The position numbers were made by a program, and so were the translations under genes. From positions 204,030 through 268,029 of the forward strand of contig MU657186.1 in assembly GCA_026770575.1 (NCBI GenBank): a stretch of 64,000 bases of DNA, written 5' to 3'. The notes under the pieces were generated by a model. That model saw only the letters and a list, made by a program, of their open reading frames with translations. It searched no databases and was not told the DNA's origin. Shown one piece after another: positions 40,428 to 50,192 of the stretch; position 1 is the first letter of the stretch; each line of letters starts with the position of its first letter. This DNA is from Pelagophyceae sp. CCMP2097. Its lineage: Eukaryota > Sar > Pelagophyceae.

Positions 40428-42697
40428 TCAAGCCGAGTGGCGGTCAAACCTGGCAAAGAGCGCGATGGCGACGGGTCTGCCCGTGGTGCGCCACTGCGCC
40501 GCGGCCGCGACCGCGGCGCCGGCGTCGGCGGCCTTGAGTTCGCCGCCTGTTGGTTAAGACGCGTCTTCGAAGACGTTCGAACGCCGTATCCGCTTGGCGG
40601 CGGCGCCTCTGTTTCGAGACACGCTCGTCGACACACGCACCGACGAGCTTGGACCCCATGCCGACTGCAAACGCGCCGGCGTCAAGCCATTCGGATGCGG
40701 TGTCGGGCGTCACGCCGCCGGACGGGACGAGCTTGAGCTTGCCAAAGTCGCCGACGGAACGCAAGTCTCGCAGCGCCGCGGGCGTCCACAGCTGCGCCGG
40801 GAAGACCTTGACCACGGTAGCGCCCTGCGCCGCCGCCGCGGCGATCTCGCCCGGCGTGCACGCCGCAGGAACAGGAAGCACGCCGTGCGCCAGGCAGGTC
40901 GAGACCTGCGCGCGTCCGTGGCAAGCGACCACGGACGCTCCCTTGAACCCTTGGAGCCCTTCCGTGGTTCATCGTACGCCGACTTGCACCATGCCCGGCG
41001 GGTTGAAGGGCGAGAGGGCGAAGCGCGCGCCGAGGCGTGCGATGCGCGGCACTTGGCTCGCGTCCGTGAGCGTCCCGACGCCGACGACGCAGTGCGCCGG
41101 AACGCCGCAGACGAGCGTCGAGAGCACGCGGTCAAAGTCCGCCGTGTCCAAAGTCACCTCGAGCGCGGTGCACCCCATTGCCGCGAGCTCGAGGCCGCGC
41201 GAGATGGCCGCGTCCGCGTCCGTGGCGCGGAGCACGGCCAGCACGGGCACGCGGCCCAGCGCCGCCTCGGCCTCAAGGACGGCGATAGCGTACCCCTCGT
41301 CGACCGGCACCGGCGGCACCGCGGCGACGACGGGCGCAGGAGTCGGCAGAAAGGGGACGGTCCGTGGCGCCTGGCGCCCTTTCAAGGCGGCCTCGTACGC
41401 TTGCAGCTCGGCTCGCGTCACGTTCGAGTGGTCGCCGACCGACTCCTGGCACAGCGCGGCCAGCAAGTCCGCGCGGTGCAGCGCCGCCAGCGTCGTGGCG
41501 CCATCCGCGGCGTCGTCCACGGCGTCGAGGTGCGCGTCGATAAAGCCCGCGGCCCAGGCCGAGCCGCCGCCGCACTCGTCGCGTGGGCGGTGGAGCACGG
41601 CGGTGCATCGCGTCGAGAGCACTTCGTCCGCCGTCGCGCAGGCGGCCCAGCGCTGCTGCAGGCCAGTGGGCGCGCGGCGCTTGAAGCAGCAAACGAGGCG
41701 CAGGTCCGCAGACGCCCCGTGCCGCTGCGCGATGGTGTTGCGGACGCGCCGCAGCAACGAGGGCCAGACGTCGCTCGCCTCATCCACCGTGTCCGCGTCC
41801 GTCGTGTGCCCGTCGCGCCCCTCGAAGCGCCGCTCAAACGCCGACGGCGGCGGCACGCCCTCGAGGCCGAGGTCCAGCGCGACGAGGCGCAGCGTCGACA
41901 GCGACAGTACCTACGACGTGGCTGTGGACTGCGCGGCGCGGCTCGGGCGACGCACGAGCGTGTCGATTGCGCCGGCGTCGAGCGCCGTCGCGACGCAGCG
42001 CCAGAGTTTTTCCAGCGTGCCGAGCGCGGGCCGCCAGTTCAGGTCGACGAGGACGCGCGCGCCGCACTCCTTTGCGACCCCGACGTGGTAGACCCAGGCC
42101 GCCCGCGCGGCCTCGGAGAGGAGCGGCGTGATCCCCGTCGCGTGGACCCACCGCACGCCCCCGCCCAGGCGCAGCGCGCGCGAGGCCCAGGCCGCCAGCG
42201 TCTCTTTGGGGACGAGCGCGAACGCCGACGCTGACCGCTCGTAGTGCACGCGTCGCTCGTCAGGTAGGACGTGGAAGCAACCCATGCCGCCAAAGTCGGT
42301 CCGCACGACAGCCGCTTCCACACCGGCGTCGCGCGCGCATGCCACGACGACGTCGCCGAGGCGGCCCTCGGGGAGCACCGAGTACCACGCCGTCGAGCCT
42401 GCGCGCGCGGAAGATCGACGGAGCCCAAGATTTGTCGGAGCGCCGCTCTCGGAACTTTGCACGGCGGATCGACGTCCGAGTTTGGCGAGCGCGACCATGA
42501 CGTTGAGTTCGTCGCCGCCGACGGACCGCGTGAACGCCGCGCAGGACGAGGGCCTCCCGGCGCCGTCGCCACCAGGATCATCCGCTGTCGCTTCGCAAGG
42601 CGCGAAACGCAGCATCGCTTCGCCTGCGCGGCGCCCGTCGAGAGAAGCCGTCCGATGGCACCCCGCAGAGCGACGCACCGAATCCAATGACGCTCAT
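40428..42697 (-). CDS. Fused 2-keto-3-deoxygluconate kinase (PfkB) - KDPG/KHG aldolase (six exons)
   Basis: Exons are 42697-42679, 42623-42474, 42398-41956, 41910-40990, 40941-40641 and 40546-40428. Introns are 55, 75, 45, 48 and 94 nt, and all phases agree, giving 650 residues. The start MSVIGFG-EAMLRFAP is rebuilt across intron 1. KDG-kinase motifs are SVGGDELNVMVALAKLGR, then TAWYSVLPEGRLGD and VLVDLNWRPALG. The PfkB signature 2 is present as GGGSAWAAGFIDA (318-330), where the catalytic Asp is Ser321. The aldolase half (about 420-640) has PVLAVLRA, TALEVTL (Glu455), VVGVGTLTD, ALSPFNPPGM, VLPVPAACTPGEI, TVVKVFPAQ (Schiff-base Lys556) and LVPSGGVTP, all intact. Together they would turn KDG via KDPG into pyruvate and glyceraldehyde-3-phosphate (Entner-Doudoroff). 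No plastid or mitochondrial presequence is seen. Confidence 0.92.
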
Positions 42698-42914
42698 CCC
42701 ACCCCTCCTCGCAAGCAAGCACTCTGCCACTGGCACTCGCTCGCGCGAGCAAGAACACTTTTTTTTGCAAGAATCCAGAAATGTTGTGTGTTTAAGCACA
42801 TTCGGCGACGCCGCACTTTCGGGGCGACCGGCTGCCCCGCCCGGGCGCGGCACTCCTCGCCGGTGGGGTGTGAGGGTCGCACAGATATAGTTATGGAAGC
42901 TTCGGAGAGATTTA

Positions 42915-43347
42915 CTATTCGGCCTTCGCCTTGTCCGACCGGCCCGCGAGCCAATTTCGCCGGACGAAGAAGCACCACAGCGACGCGGGAACGAAGGGCC
43001 TGCGCGTCGACAGCGTTGAGTAGCTTGCCAAAGGGCACTCTTCAGATTCGCGCGGGGGCGGGAGCGAGGCGCGGCGCGGGCGCAGAAGAACGCTGGTGGC
43101 TCGCGAGAAGATGAGGTAGAAGCCCTGGACGGCCTCGATTGCGAGGACGAACTCGAGCACGCAGAAGAGGGCGCCTGTCGGACCGGTGTCGTCGGCCCTC
43201 CACCGGATTCCTCTTCATTTCTCTTCGGAGCAGCGCATCCAAACGCGGGGCGCCGGTGAACGCACCGAGGGCCAGCGAGGCGACGTACATGCCCATCACG
43301 AAGTTGTAATTGATGCCCTCGACGGGCGCCATGATGTTCATCCCCAT
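42915..43347 (-). CDS. Small single-helix membrane protein (two exons), unknown
   Basis: Exons are 43347-43266 and 43174-42915, with a 91-nt intron (GTGCGT...CGACAG) in phase. The product is 113 residues. It starts MGMNIMAPVEGINYNFV, followed by a long hydrophobic stretch (GMYVASLALGALFCVLEFVL, AIEAVQGFYLIF) and a basic tail ending RSDKAKAE. The helix is formed only after splicing, which supports the junction. The tail may hide another intron. Function unknown. It is divergent from the gene at 43494. Confidence 0.6.
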
Positions 43348-43493
43348 AGCTGCCGCGCGTCTTTTGAGTCGCTGATATCGGCGATAAAAACGTTCGGCTT
43401 GTCGCTGCGGCGGTTTAGAAAGAGGCCCTCGGGAGTGCGCCGCGGAGCACGAGCGCGGGGAGCCAGAGCGTCAATACCGCCTCGGTTTCGAGC

Positions 43494-44307
43494 ATGACCG
43501 AAGAGAGCAGTGCGCTGGCGCTGACGGAGGCGCAGCCCGAGCCTGCGAGGTCGGAGAGGCAGCTGGCGCGTTCCGTGGCGGCGTGGCTCAAGCAGGCCCG
43601 CTTGGACGATGGCGTCGAGGAGCTCGACGTGGCTCGGGCCTGCATTTTGGAAGCGTTTGACCTTGGCAACGCCGACGACGAGGCAATAACGTCGCACTCG
43701 CTCCAAGACATCTTCGACGTCCGTGACCGGCGTCCCTCGAGCTTTCCTCGGCATGGGCCCACGTCTGGCTAGGCGGGCGTCGCGGCGCTCGACGCGCGGA
43801 CGCTGCGGAGCGCCGTCGACGCAGCGAAAGACGAGTTTTCAGGCGACGCCGTCTTCCAGAGCTACGTCACCTGCACAGAGGCCACGGGCTACTTTGACGC
43901 CTGCGAAACCGACTCGGACATTCACCGGGTGCGCCGCCCTCGACTTAGAAAAGGCGCCCCGCGACCGCGACGTCCAGGCGCGCTTCCTCAAGCTCGTGGA
44001 CAGATACCGGGCGACGAGCCCGAAGCCGCCGCCGCCCCGCCGGGGCGCCGTGGTGGTGCCCGCCGTGGCGGCCCCGGAGCCGCCGCGGCTCTCGGCCGAG
44101 CAGCGCGTCCTGCGCGACCCGCGCCTGGACCAGCTCACCACCAGCGAGTCCCTGGTTCTCCGCGCGTGCGGTCTCGACGCATTTCCCGTAGGCGTGTTGG
44201 AGCACCCGGACTTGATGAACGCGATCTTGGCGAACCCCGCGGCGCGCAGGATCGTCGACGACCTGCTTCGAGATCCCGAGCTCGTGAAACGCTTCGTCGC
44301 CAAGTAA
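43494..44307 (+). CDS. SGTA-dimerization-domain-like protein without TPRs (three exons)
   Basis: Exons are 43494-43718, 43773-43928 and 43978-44307 (introns 54 and 49 nt, all phase 0). The product is 236 residues. Residues about 22-62 (RQLARSVAAWLKQARLDDGV, EELDVARACILEAFDLG) resemble the four-helix homodimerization domain of SGTA (pattern FL.....ESLEVA.QCL..AF), which docks ubiquitin-like domains in tail-anchored protein sorting. No TPR follows. Instead there is DAVFQSYVTCTEATGYFDAC, a Pro-rich linker and a helical C-terminus (LEHPDLMNAILANPAARRIV, DDLLRDPELVKRFVAK) with an STI1/DP-like NPA.R...DLL..P pattern. A chaperone-adaptor role is plausible but inferred. The start has good context, with no other Met nearby. 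Confidence 0.65.
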
Positions 44308-44516
44308 ATAACGACACTGTCGACAACGCTGCAGCGCACTCGGTCGGCCGCGGAGGCTCGTTCGCCGTCCCAACGGGATTGGAACAAGGGTCCCTCCATC
44401 GTCGCAGCGGAGAAGTGTCGAATTCCTGGCGATAGATTTACTTTTTTCCATCGCCGGAGTCCCGGAAGGCCCCCCCTCGCGCGCTCGGCGGCTTTCCAAA
44501 AAGCGCGTGCGGCAGC

Positions 44517-47099
44517 ATGGGGAAGAAGAAGGTGCAGGCGGCCAAGCAGGCGAAGAAGGATGCCAAAGGGTCGCGCAAGCCCATGGCCAAGCCTAAGAAG
44601 GAGCCCAAGATGCGCGCTTTAAAGACGTTTGCGGCGCCAAAGGCCATGGCCGAGGGCGCGGCCAAGGCGGCGGCGAACCGGCCCGCCAAGGCCAAGGCGG
44701 CGCCGGCGGCGCAGAAGCCGAAGAAGGCGGCCAAGGAAATGGACGTGGACGGAGTCGACGCGTTCCTCGCCGGCGACTCGGCGCCCGCTTCAAAGCCGAA
44801 GAAGGCAAAGGGCAAGAAGGCTCCGAAGGAGGCGGCGGTGGACCCGGACCATCAAAAGGAGCTGGACGCCATCCAAAAGCAGGACCCGGAGTTTTACAAG
44901 TTCTTGCAGGAGAACGATAGCGGCCTACTCGCGTTCGGCGGCGACGACGACGACGACGACGACGAGGCCGGCGACGACGCGGAGGATGCCGACGACGCCG
45001 ACGAAGGCGATGCTGAGATGGCGAGCGAGGACGACGGCGAGGACGACGGCGAGTTCGCGGCGAGCGACGACTCGGACGCGGAGCCGGTCTTCGAGGGCGA
45101 CGCCCCCGCCGCGGCGGACGACGAAGACGACGCGGACGACGGCGACGACGTGGCCAAGGGCCGCGGCGGCTCCGTGCTTACGCGCGCAAAGTTCGACGCT
45201 TTAAAGGAGAGCATCTCGTCGGGGCACTCGCTGCGTTCCTTGAAGAGGCTCGTCGTGCTGCTGCGCTGCGCCTGCAGCGTCGAGGAGACGGATGTGAAAG
45301 CTGCTATCAAGAAAAAGAAGAAGGACGCCAAGCACGCGCAGCAGGACGACGACGAGGACGAGGACGCGGAAGCCGAGGAGGAGGACGAGGAAGACGACGA
45401 CGACGACGACGACGACGACGAGGCGGGCAGCCGCAAGGCGTACGAGATCCTCGACAGCGACGTCCGCCGCGACGTCATCGAGTTCGGCCTTTCCGAGCTC
45501 GATGCGCGCTTCCGGTCCGCTTTGGGCGGTGACGCCTCCGGTGGCGCGACGAAACCGGCGACAGCGGCGCAGCTCGTCGACTCTGCGGGCGACAAGTGGG
45601 CTTCGAAGGTGATGCCTCTTGTACGGTCCGTCCTTAACGCGATTTTAGAGGCGCTCAAGTCGGGCGTGCGCAAGGATGCCGCGTCGCAGCTGCAGCTTTT
45701 GGTGGTGGTGCACTTGCAGTCTTACACGGCGTGGCTCACGGTGAAGCCTTTGAGCGTTCGCACGGCGCCAAAGTACGTGCGCACGTTAGTCGCGCTATTC
45801 GCGCGCACAATCGACGGCGTCGGCGACGACGACGATGCGCAGCGCGCGGCCGACGTCGAGGCGCTGCAGAAGCTGCAGGTGGAATCGTACTTGCGACTGC
45901 GCGAGCTCGTCCGCGCCGAGCGGTCGGCGCCCGGCTTTGACGCTGGGCACGACGACTCCACGCAGGAGCTCGCCCTGCGCAAGGCGTACAACGCCTACGC
46001 CCGCGACGTCGGGCCCTCGCTCTCAAAGGCGGTGTATGCGAAGAGGCGCTACTCCAGCGTGGCCTTTGTGGCCTCGTGCATCGCCGAACTCTACGGCGAC
46101 GCCGACGCCGCCATCGGCTACCGCTGCGCGTTCGTCTACGTCCGGCAGCTCGCTCTGGGCGTCCGAGCGGCGCTGGCGAACCGCGACGCCAAGCAAGTCG
46201 AGAAAGTCCTCTGCTGGCGGTTCCTCAACGCCGCAAAGTGCTGGACCTCCGTCCTCGCGCGCGGCAGCAACGGCCGCGCGGACCGCTTCGGGCCTCTGGT
46301 CTTCCCGCTGTGCCAGGTCTTATTCGGGGCCATCGAGCTCGCGCAGTCCCCCAAGCACGCGCCTCTGAGGCTGCACTGCTGCAAGGCGCTGCACACCATC
46401 GCCGGCGCGGCGGAGGTCTACGTGCCCACGACGGCGGCGCTGCTGCAGACTTTGGAGGAGTCCAAGGCGGCGCGGACGTCGCAGCCCGCCAAGAAGGGAA
46501 AGTCCAAGGACGACTTGGGTGACGCGGCGCAGCAGGTGCAGCTGCTCTGCTCGCTGAACGACGACCAGATGAAGCTGCGAGCCGTGCGCGACGAGGTGGC
46601 AAAGTACACGTGCGACCTCTTGGGCGACTATCTGGAGCTGCTCCGGTACTCGCCCGCCGTGCCCGAGCTCTCCCTCGTCCCGATGGTCGCTCTCAAGGCG
46701 GCGTCGCGGGACCAGTCGGCGTCGCCGGCTTTGAAGGCCGGCGCGCGCGCGGCGCTGACGCTGTTTGAAGCCGCCGCTGACGACGTGGAGAAGCGGCGCG
46801 CCACGCTCACGGTCGCGCCAAAGGACGTCGTCGACTTTGAGCCGCTCCTGCCGCCCAACGCGCCCGCCGCGAAGCAGCGCTTGGCGGCGCGGCAGCGCGA
46901 CCGCGCGCGCCGGCGCGCGCGCCTGGCGACGCTTTCCGATTCGGCGCAGGACGTGTCCACGGGCGCCAAGCAGGGCCCGGCCAAGCCAAAGGCCAAGGCG
47001 GCGCCCAAGCCCAAGCCGGCGGCCAAGGCGCCCGCGCAGCACGCGGGCGGCACGGGCGACGACGTCATGGCCTTTGCGCTGGACGACTTTCTGGGTTGA
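44517..47099 (+). CDS. NOC2: Nucleolar complex protein 2 (NOC2)
   Basis: The product is 860 residues, single exon, from MGKKKVQAAKQAKKDAKG, a lysine-rich nucleolar-type start. The signature LDAIQKQDPEFYKFLQENDS is shared with NOC2 proteins. It is followed by long acidic runs (Asp/Glu, about 140-235 and 275-305). The C-terminal armadillo-like body includes CAFVYVRQLALGVRAALANR, then FLNAAKCWTSVLAR, FGPLVFPLCQVLFGAIELAQ and PLRLHCCKALHTIAGAAEVY, which track the NOC2 conserved region. NOC2 partners with NOC1 and NOC3 in 60S pre-ribosome transport from nucleolus to nucleus. The tail is basic, with KPKAKAAPKPKPAAKAPAQH. The family is recognised clearly. Confidence 0.93.
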   Translation: MGKKKVQAAKQAKKDAKGSRKPMAKPKKEPKMRALKTFAAPKAMAEGAAKAAANRPAKAKAAPAAQKPKKAAKEMDVDGVDAFLAGDSAPASKPKKAKGKKAPKEAAVDPDHQKELDAIQKQDPEFYKFLQENDSGLLAFGGDDDDDDDEAGDDAEDADDADEGDAEMASEDDGEDDGEFAASDDSDAEPVFEGDAPAAADDEDDADDGDDVAKGRGGSVLTRAKFDALKESISSGHSLRSLKRLVVLLRCACSVEETDVKAAIKKKKKDAKHAQQDDDEDEDAEAEEEDEEDDDDDDDDDEAGSRKAYEILDSDVRRDVIEFGLSELDARFRSALGGDASGGATKPATAAQLVDSAGDKWASKVMPLVRSVLNAILEALKSGVRKDAASQLQLLVVVHLQSYTAWLTVKPLSVRTAPKYVRTLVALFARTIDGVGDDDDAQRAADVEALQKLQVESYLRLRELVRAERSAPGFDAGHDDSTQELALRKAYNAYARDVGPSLSKAVYAKRRYSSVAFVASCIAELYGDADAAIGYRCAFVYVRQLALGVRAALANRDAKQVEKVLCWRFLNAAKCWTSVLARGSNGRADRFGPLVFPLCQVLFGAIELAQSPKHAPLRLHCCKALHTIAGAAEVYVPTTAALLQTLEESKAARTSQPAKKGKSKDDLGDAAQQVQLLCSLNDDQMKLRAVRDEVAKYTCDLLGDYLELLRYSPAVPELSLVPMVALKAASRDQSASPALKAGARAALTLFEAAADDVEKRRATLTVAPKDVVDFEPLLPPNAPAAKQRLAARQRDRARRRARLATLSDSAQDVSTGAKQGPAKPKAKAAPKPKPAAKAPAQHAGGTGDDVMAFALDDFLG

Positions 47100-47351
47100 T
47101 AGCAGTGCTTTAATTCCTTGGAACCTCATCTCTTCGGCAAAGAGGGCCTCCCCAGGGGAGCGAGGGCCGAGGCGCGGAGGGCCTGGTATGCGTCGGTCGA
47201 TGGGGGGTGCCTCCTCTCGGGCCCTCGCGCTTCGAGCCCCCGTGAGGGGACCGTCGCAATTCGTCGGCCATACTTACAACTTACCGGCCGGAGATTACCG
47301 GGACGAACGGCGATACGGCGAAGCCCACAGGCTTTCACCCCGACGGAAGCC

Positions 47352-49392
47352 ATGCGGTCGGCGGCGGTGCGGCAGGTCCTGCGGCGCGCGGCGCCCGCGC
47401 TGGCGCCGCGCGCGCGCGCGTTTTCCGCGCGCCAGCTGGCGGCGCCGCTGCGCCGCAGCGTCGGCGGCCCGTCTCGGCGATGGGCCCGCGCCTTTAGCGC
47501 CGAGCCCGACGACGCCGAGGAGAAGCAGACGTTTGCTTCGCTCCGGGGTGCGCGCCGGCGCCGGGGCGGGGAACTTTAGACTGAAGCCGAAGCTTTGAAA
47601 CAGAACCGCCGCCGGACGCGCCGGACGCGGTGCCTCGCAGGGACGATCGACGACAAGCTCGTGGACAACCTGATCCTGCAGCTCGGCGAGGACGCGGTCA
47701 TGTCCCCGGTGCAGCAGAAGACGTTTCCCATCCTCTTCCGCGGCGAGGATGTCATCGCAAAGGCGCAGACGGGGTGCGTGGCTCTCCGCTTTCGAGTCAA
47801 GTGCCGACGGTGTCCGTAGCACGGGCAAGACACTCGCTTTCCTGCTGCCGGTCATCGCGCGGTTCTTCAACGGGGAGCCTCGGAAGAAGTCGCGCGGCGC
47901 GGGCGTCAAGTTCCTCATCATGTCGCCCACGCGCGAACTGGCCCAGCAGACGGCGGCGCAGGCGGAGCGGCTGCTCAAGGGCACGCCCTACAACGTCGGA
48001 TGCATCGTCGGCGGCCTCTCGAAGCGCGCCGACGAGATGGCGTTTCAAAAGGGCTGCGACGTCCTGGTCGCCACGCCGGGCCGCATCTGCGACCACCTGC
48101 AGACCAACTTCCCCAATCTGCTGGACGACTGCGAGGCTTTCGTGCTGGACGAGGGCGACCGCCTTTTGGACCAGGGCTTTGAGAAGGAGCTGCAGATGAT
48201 CACGCAAGCGGCGCCGGCTAAGCGGCAGTCGTGCTGCTTCTCCGCCACTCTACCGCCGAACCTGACCGCGCTACTTCGTGGCGCCGTGTCGAGCCAGCAC
48301 TCGCGCGTCGACTGCGGGTCTGCGACGGTGGACGAGTCTGCGACAAAAGTTCAGCTGAAGAAGATGGCTCTCGGCGCCGGCATGGACTACCTCGACGCCC
48401 TTTTCGCCGTGCTGAAGAAGCACGACGAGGACGGCGACGGGTCCAAGGTCATGGTCTTCTGCCAGACGACGTCGCAGACGGAGCTGGTTTCCGAGTATCT
48501 GATGAACCGCGGCCTTCGCAACGTCGTCGCTTTACATTCCCGAAAGACGCAGGCCATGCGCTCTAGAATCTCGGAAAAGTTCCGCGACGTCAAGTCGTCT
48601 GCTTCCTGCGTCCTCGTCGCCACGGACGTGGCCGCGCGCGGCGTCGACTACCCGCTGGTGACTTTGGTGGTCCAGCTGGGCCTCCCGGCGAACCGCGAGC
48701 AGTTCGTGCACCGCTCCGGCCGCACGGGCCGCGCCGGGGCCGAGGGCGAGGCTCTGCTGTTGTGCGAGGCATTTGAGTCTCGCGTGGCGGACCAGATGCT
48801 CACCTCGATGCCGAACTTGTCAGAGGTCGACGTTTCCGAAATCCAGGACCGCTTCGACGCGGAGGCATCGCAGGGCGCGATGAATCGCATCGAGCAGGGC
48901 GTGCGAAGCAAGACGTACACGGCCTGGCTGGGGGCCAACGCCACGCTGACGCGCACTTTGGGGTGGTCCAAGCAGCAACTGGTCCAACAAGCAAACACCA
49001 TGGCCACGGACCTCCTCCTCTTGGAGCGCATCCCCTCGCTCTCCCACAAGGCCGCCCAGGCCATGGGCCTCTCCGGCCTGGTGACGACGTCGTCGGGCCG
49101 CGACGACGGCGACTCCGGCGGCCGCAGCGGCGGCAAGGGCAAAGGCAAGGGCAAGGGCGGCAAGGGCGGCCGCGGCGGCGGTGGACGCGGCCGAGGGCGC
49201 GACGATGACGACGATGACGACGACGACGACGACGACGACTACGGCGGCCGCGGCCGCGGGGGCGGCGGCCGCGGCGGCGGCGGCAAGGGCAAGGGCGGTG
49301 GCAAGGGCAAGGGCGGCGGCAAGGGCGGCGACCGAGGGGGCGGCGATAGCCGCAGCCCGCCTCCGAAGAACGACGGCGGCTTCTACTTCTAA
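47352..49392 (+). CDS. DEAD-box (DEGD) RNA helicase, probably mitochondrial (three exons)
   Basis: Exons are 47352-47547, 47641-47773 and 47820-49392 (introns 93 and 46 nt), giving 633 residues in phase. The start MRSAAVRQVLRRAAPALAPR is Arg/Ala-rich without acids, a mitochondrial presequence type. Motifs are MSPVQQKTFP (Q), AKAQTGTGKTLAF (I, rebuilt across intron 2), PTRELAQQ (Ia), TPGRI (Ib), DEGD (II, about 220), SAT (III), VFCQTT (IV), LVATDVAARGVDYP (V) and HRSGRTGRAG (VI). The C-terminus has RGG/GKG repeats and a run of Asp (49203-49238), as in Mss116-like chaperone helicases that remodel organellar introns or rRNA. The substrate is unknown. Confidence 0.94.
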
Positions 49393-49721
49393 AATCGGCA
49401 CCGCCCGACCGAGTGGGCCGCCAACGAGAACTGCGATTCTAGCGGCCAAACGCCGCTGAACTCGCCTGATTAAAAAGACCCCTTGTCCTGTAAACGCCCT
49501 CCAAACGCGCGGCGGCACGTGCGGGGCCCGTGTTCGCGGTGCCGACGTCGCGGTGCTCTTCCACCCGGAACAAAGTCCGGAACAAAGTAATCCTCGGAAA
49601 GATTCTGTGCCACATTGCATCGGAACACTCATGACGTGAAAATCAGAGGTGCTGGCCGCGCGTAGCCGACGCGCGACGCCCGCTTGCGTTCAGGCGCTTC
49701 GATCGACGGCAGTCTGCGTCG

Positions 49722-50082
49722 ATGGCGCCGGGGGCCATTTTCGCCGACGCGGTGCCCGATGCCGAGTGCGTCACCGTGTCTGAGGCCGAGCCTTTGCTGA
49801 TAAAGGAGGCAAAACCGCTCTACTCCCGAGGCCTCTGGCTCCTCATCCTCAGCGTCGTCGTGCTCTGGCTGACCGCGGGCATCTACTTTGGTGCGTGATA
49901 TCATCCTTCCTCCGGCCGCCGACACGTGTCCAATATCCTCCGACGCCGGCGCCGACGCGTGCCCAACAGGCACGACCCGCGGCGCGCTTCCAGACGGCTC
50001 GGATCCAGCAGAGCAACGTGGCCATAGCACCGTCGATCGGACAACTCGGTCCGCCGGGCCGGGACGCGGCCCCGCGCCATGA
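49722..50082 (+). CDS. Small single-pass membrane protein (two exons), unknown
   Basis: Exon 1 (49722-49890) encodes MAPGAIFADAVPDAECVTVS, then EAEPLLIKEAK and one helix (GLWLLILSVVVLWLTAGIYF). A GTGCGT donor at 49891 and an acceptor at 49969 join in phase to exon 2 (49970-50082), adding TTRGALPDGSDPAEQRGHST and a basic end. The total is about 93 residues. Without splicing the frame stops two codons after the helix. An EAEPLL dileucine-type signal precedes the membrane segment. Function unknown. Confidence 0.5.
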
Positions 50083-50192
50083 GTCGCAACCGCGAGGGCC
50101 GATAGACCGACTGTGCTGTCCCAGCTGCTAAGAGATTTGCGTTTCGACGACGGACTCGTCACACTCGGAAGGATTTCGGAAGAATCTTAAAG

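Noticed and set aside
40594..42234. 546-codon open frame antisense to the kinase-aldolase fusion
   Set aside because: It runs straight through introns and exons of the real gene and has Arg/Ala-rich composition without domains.
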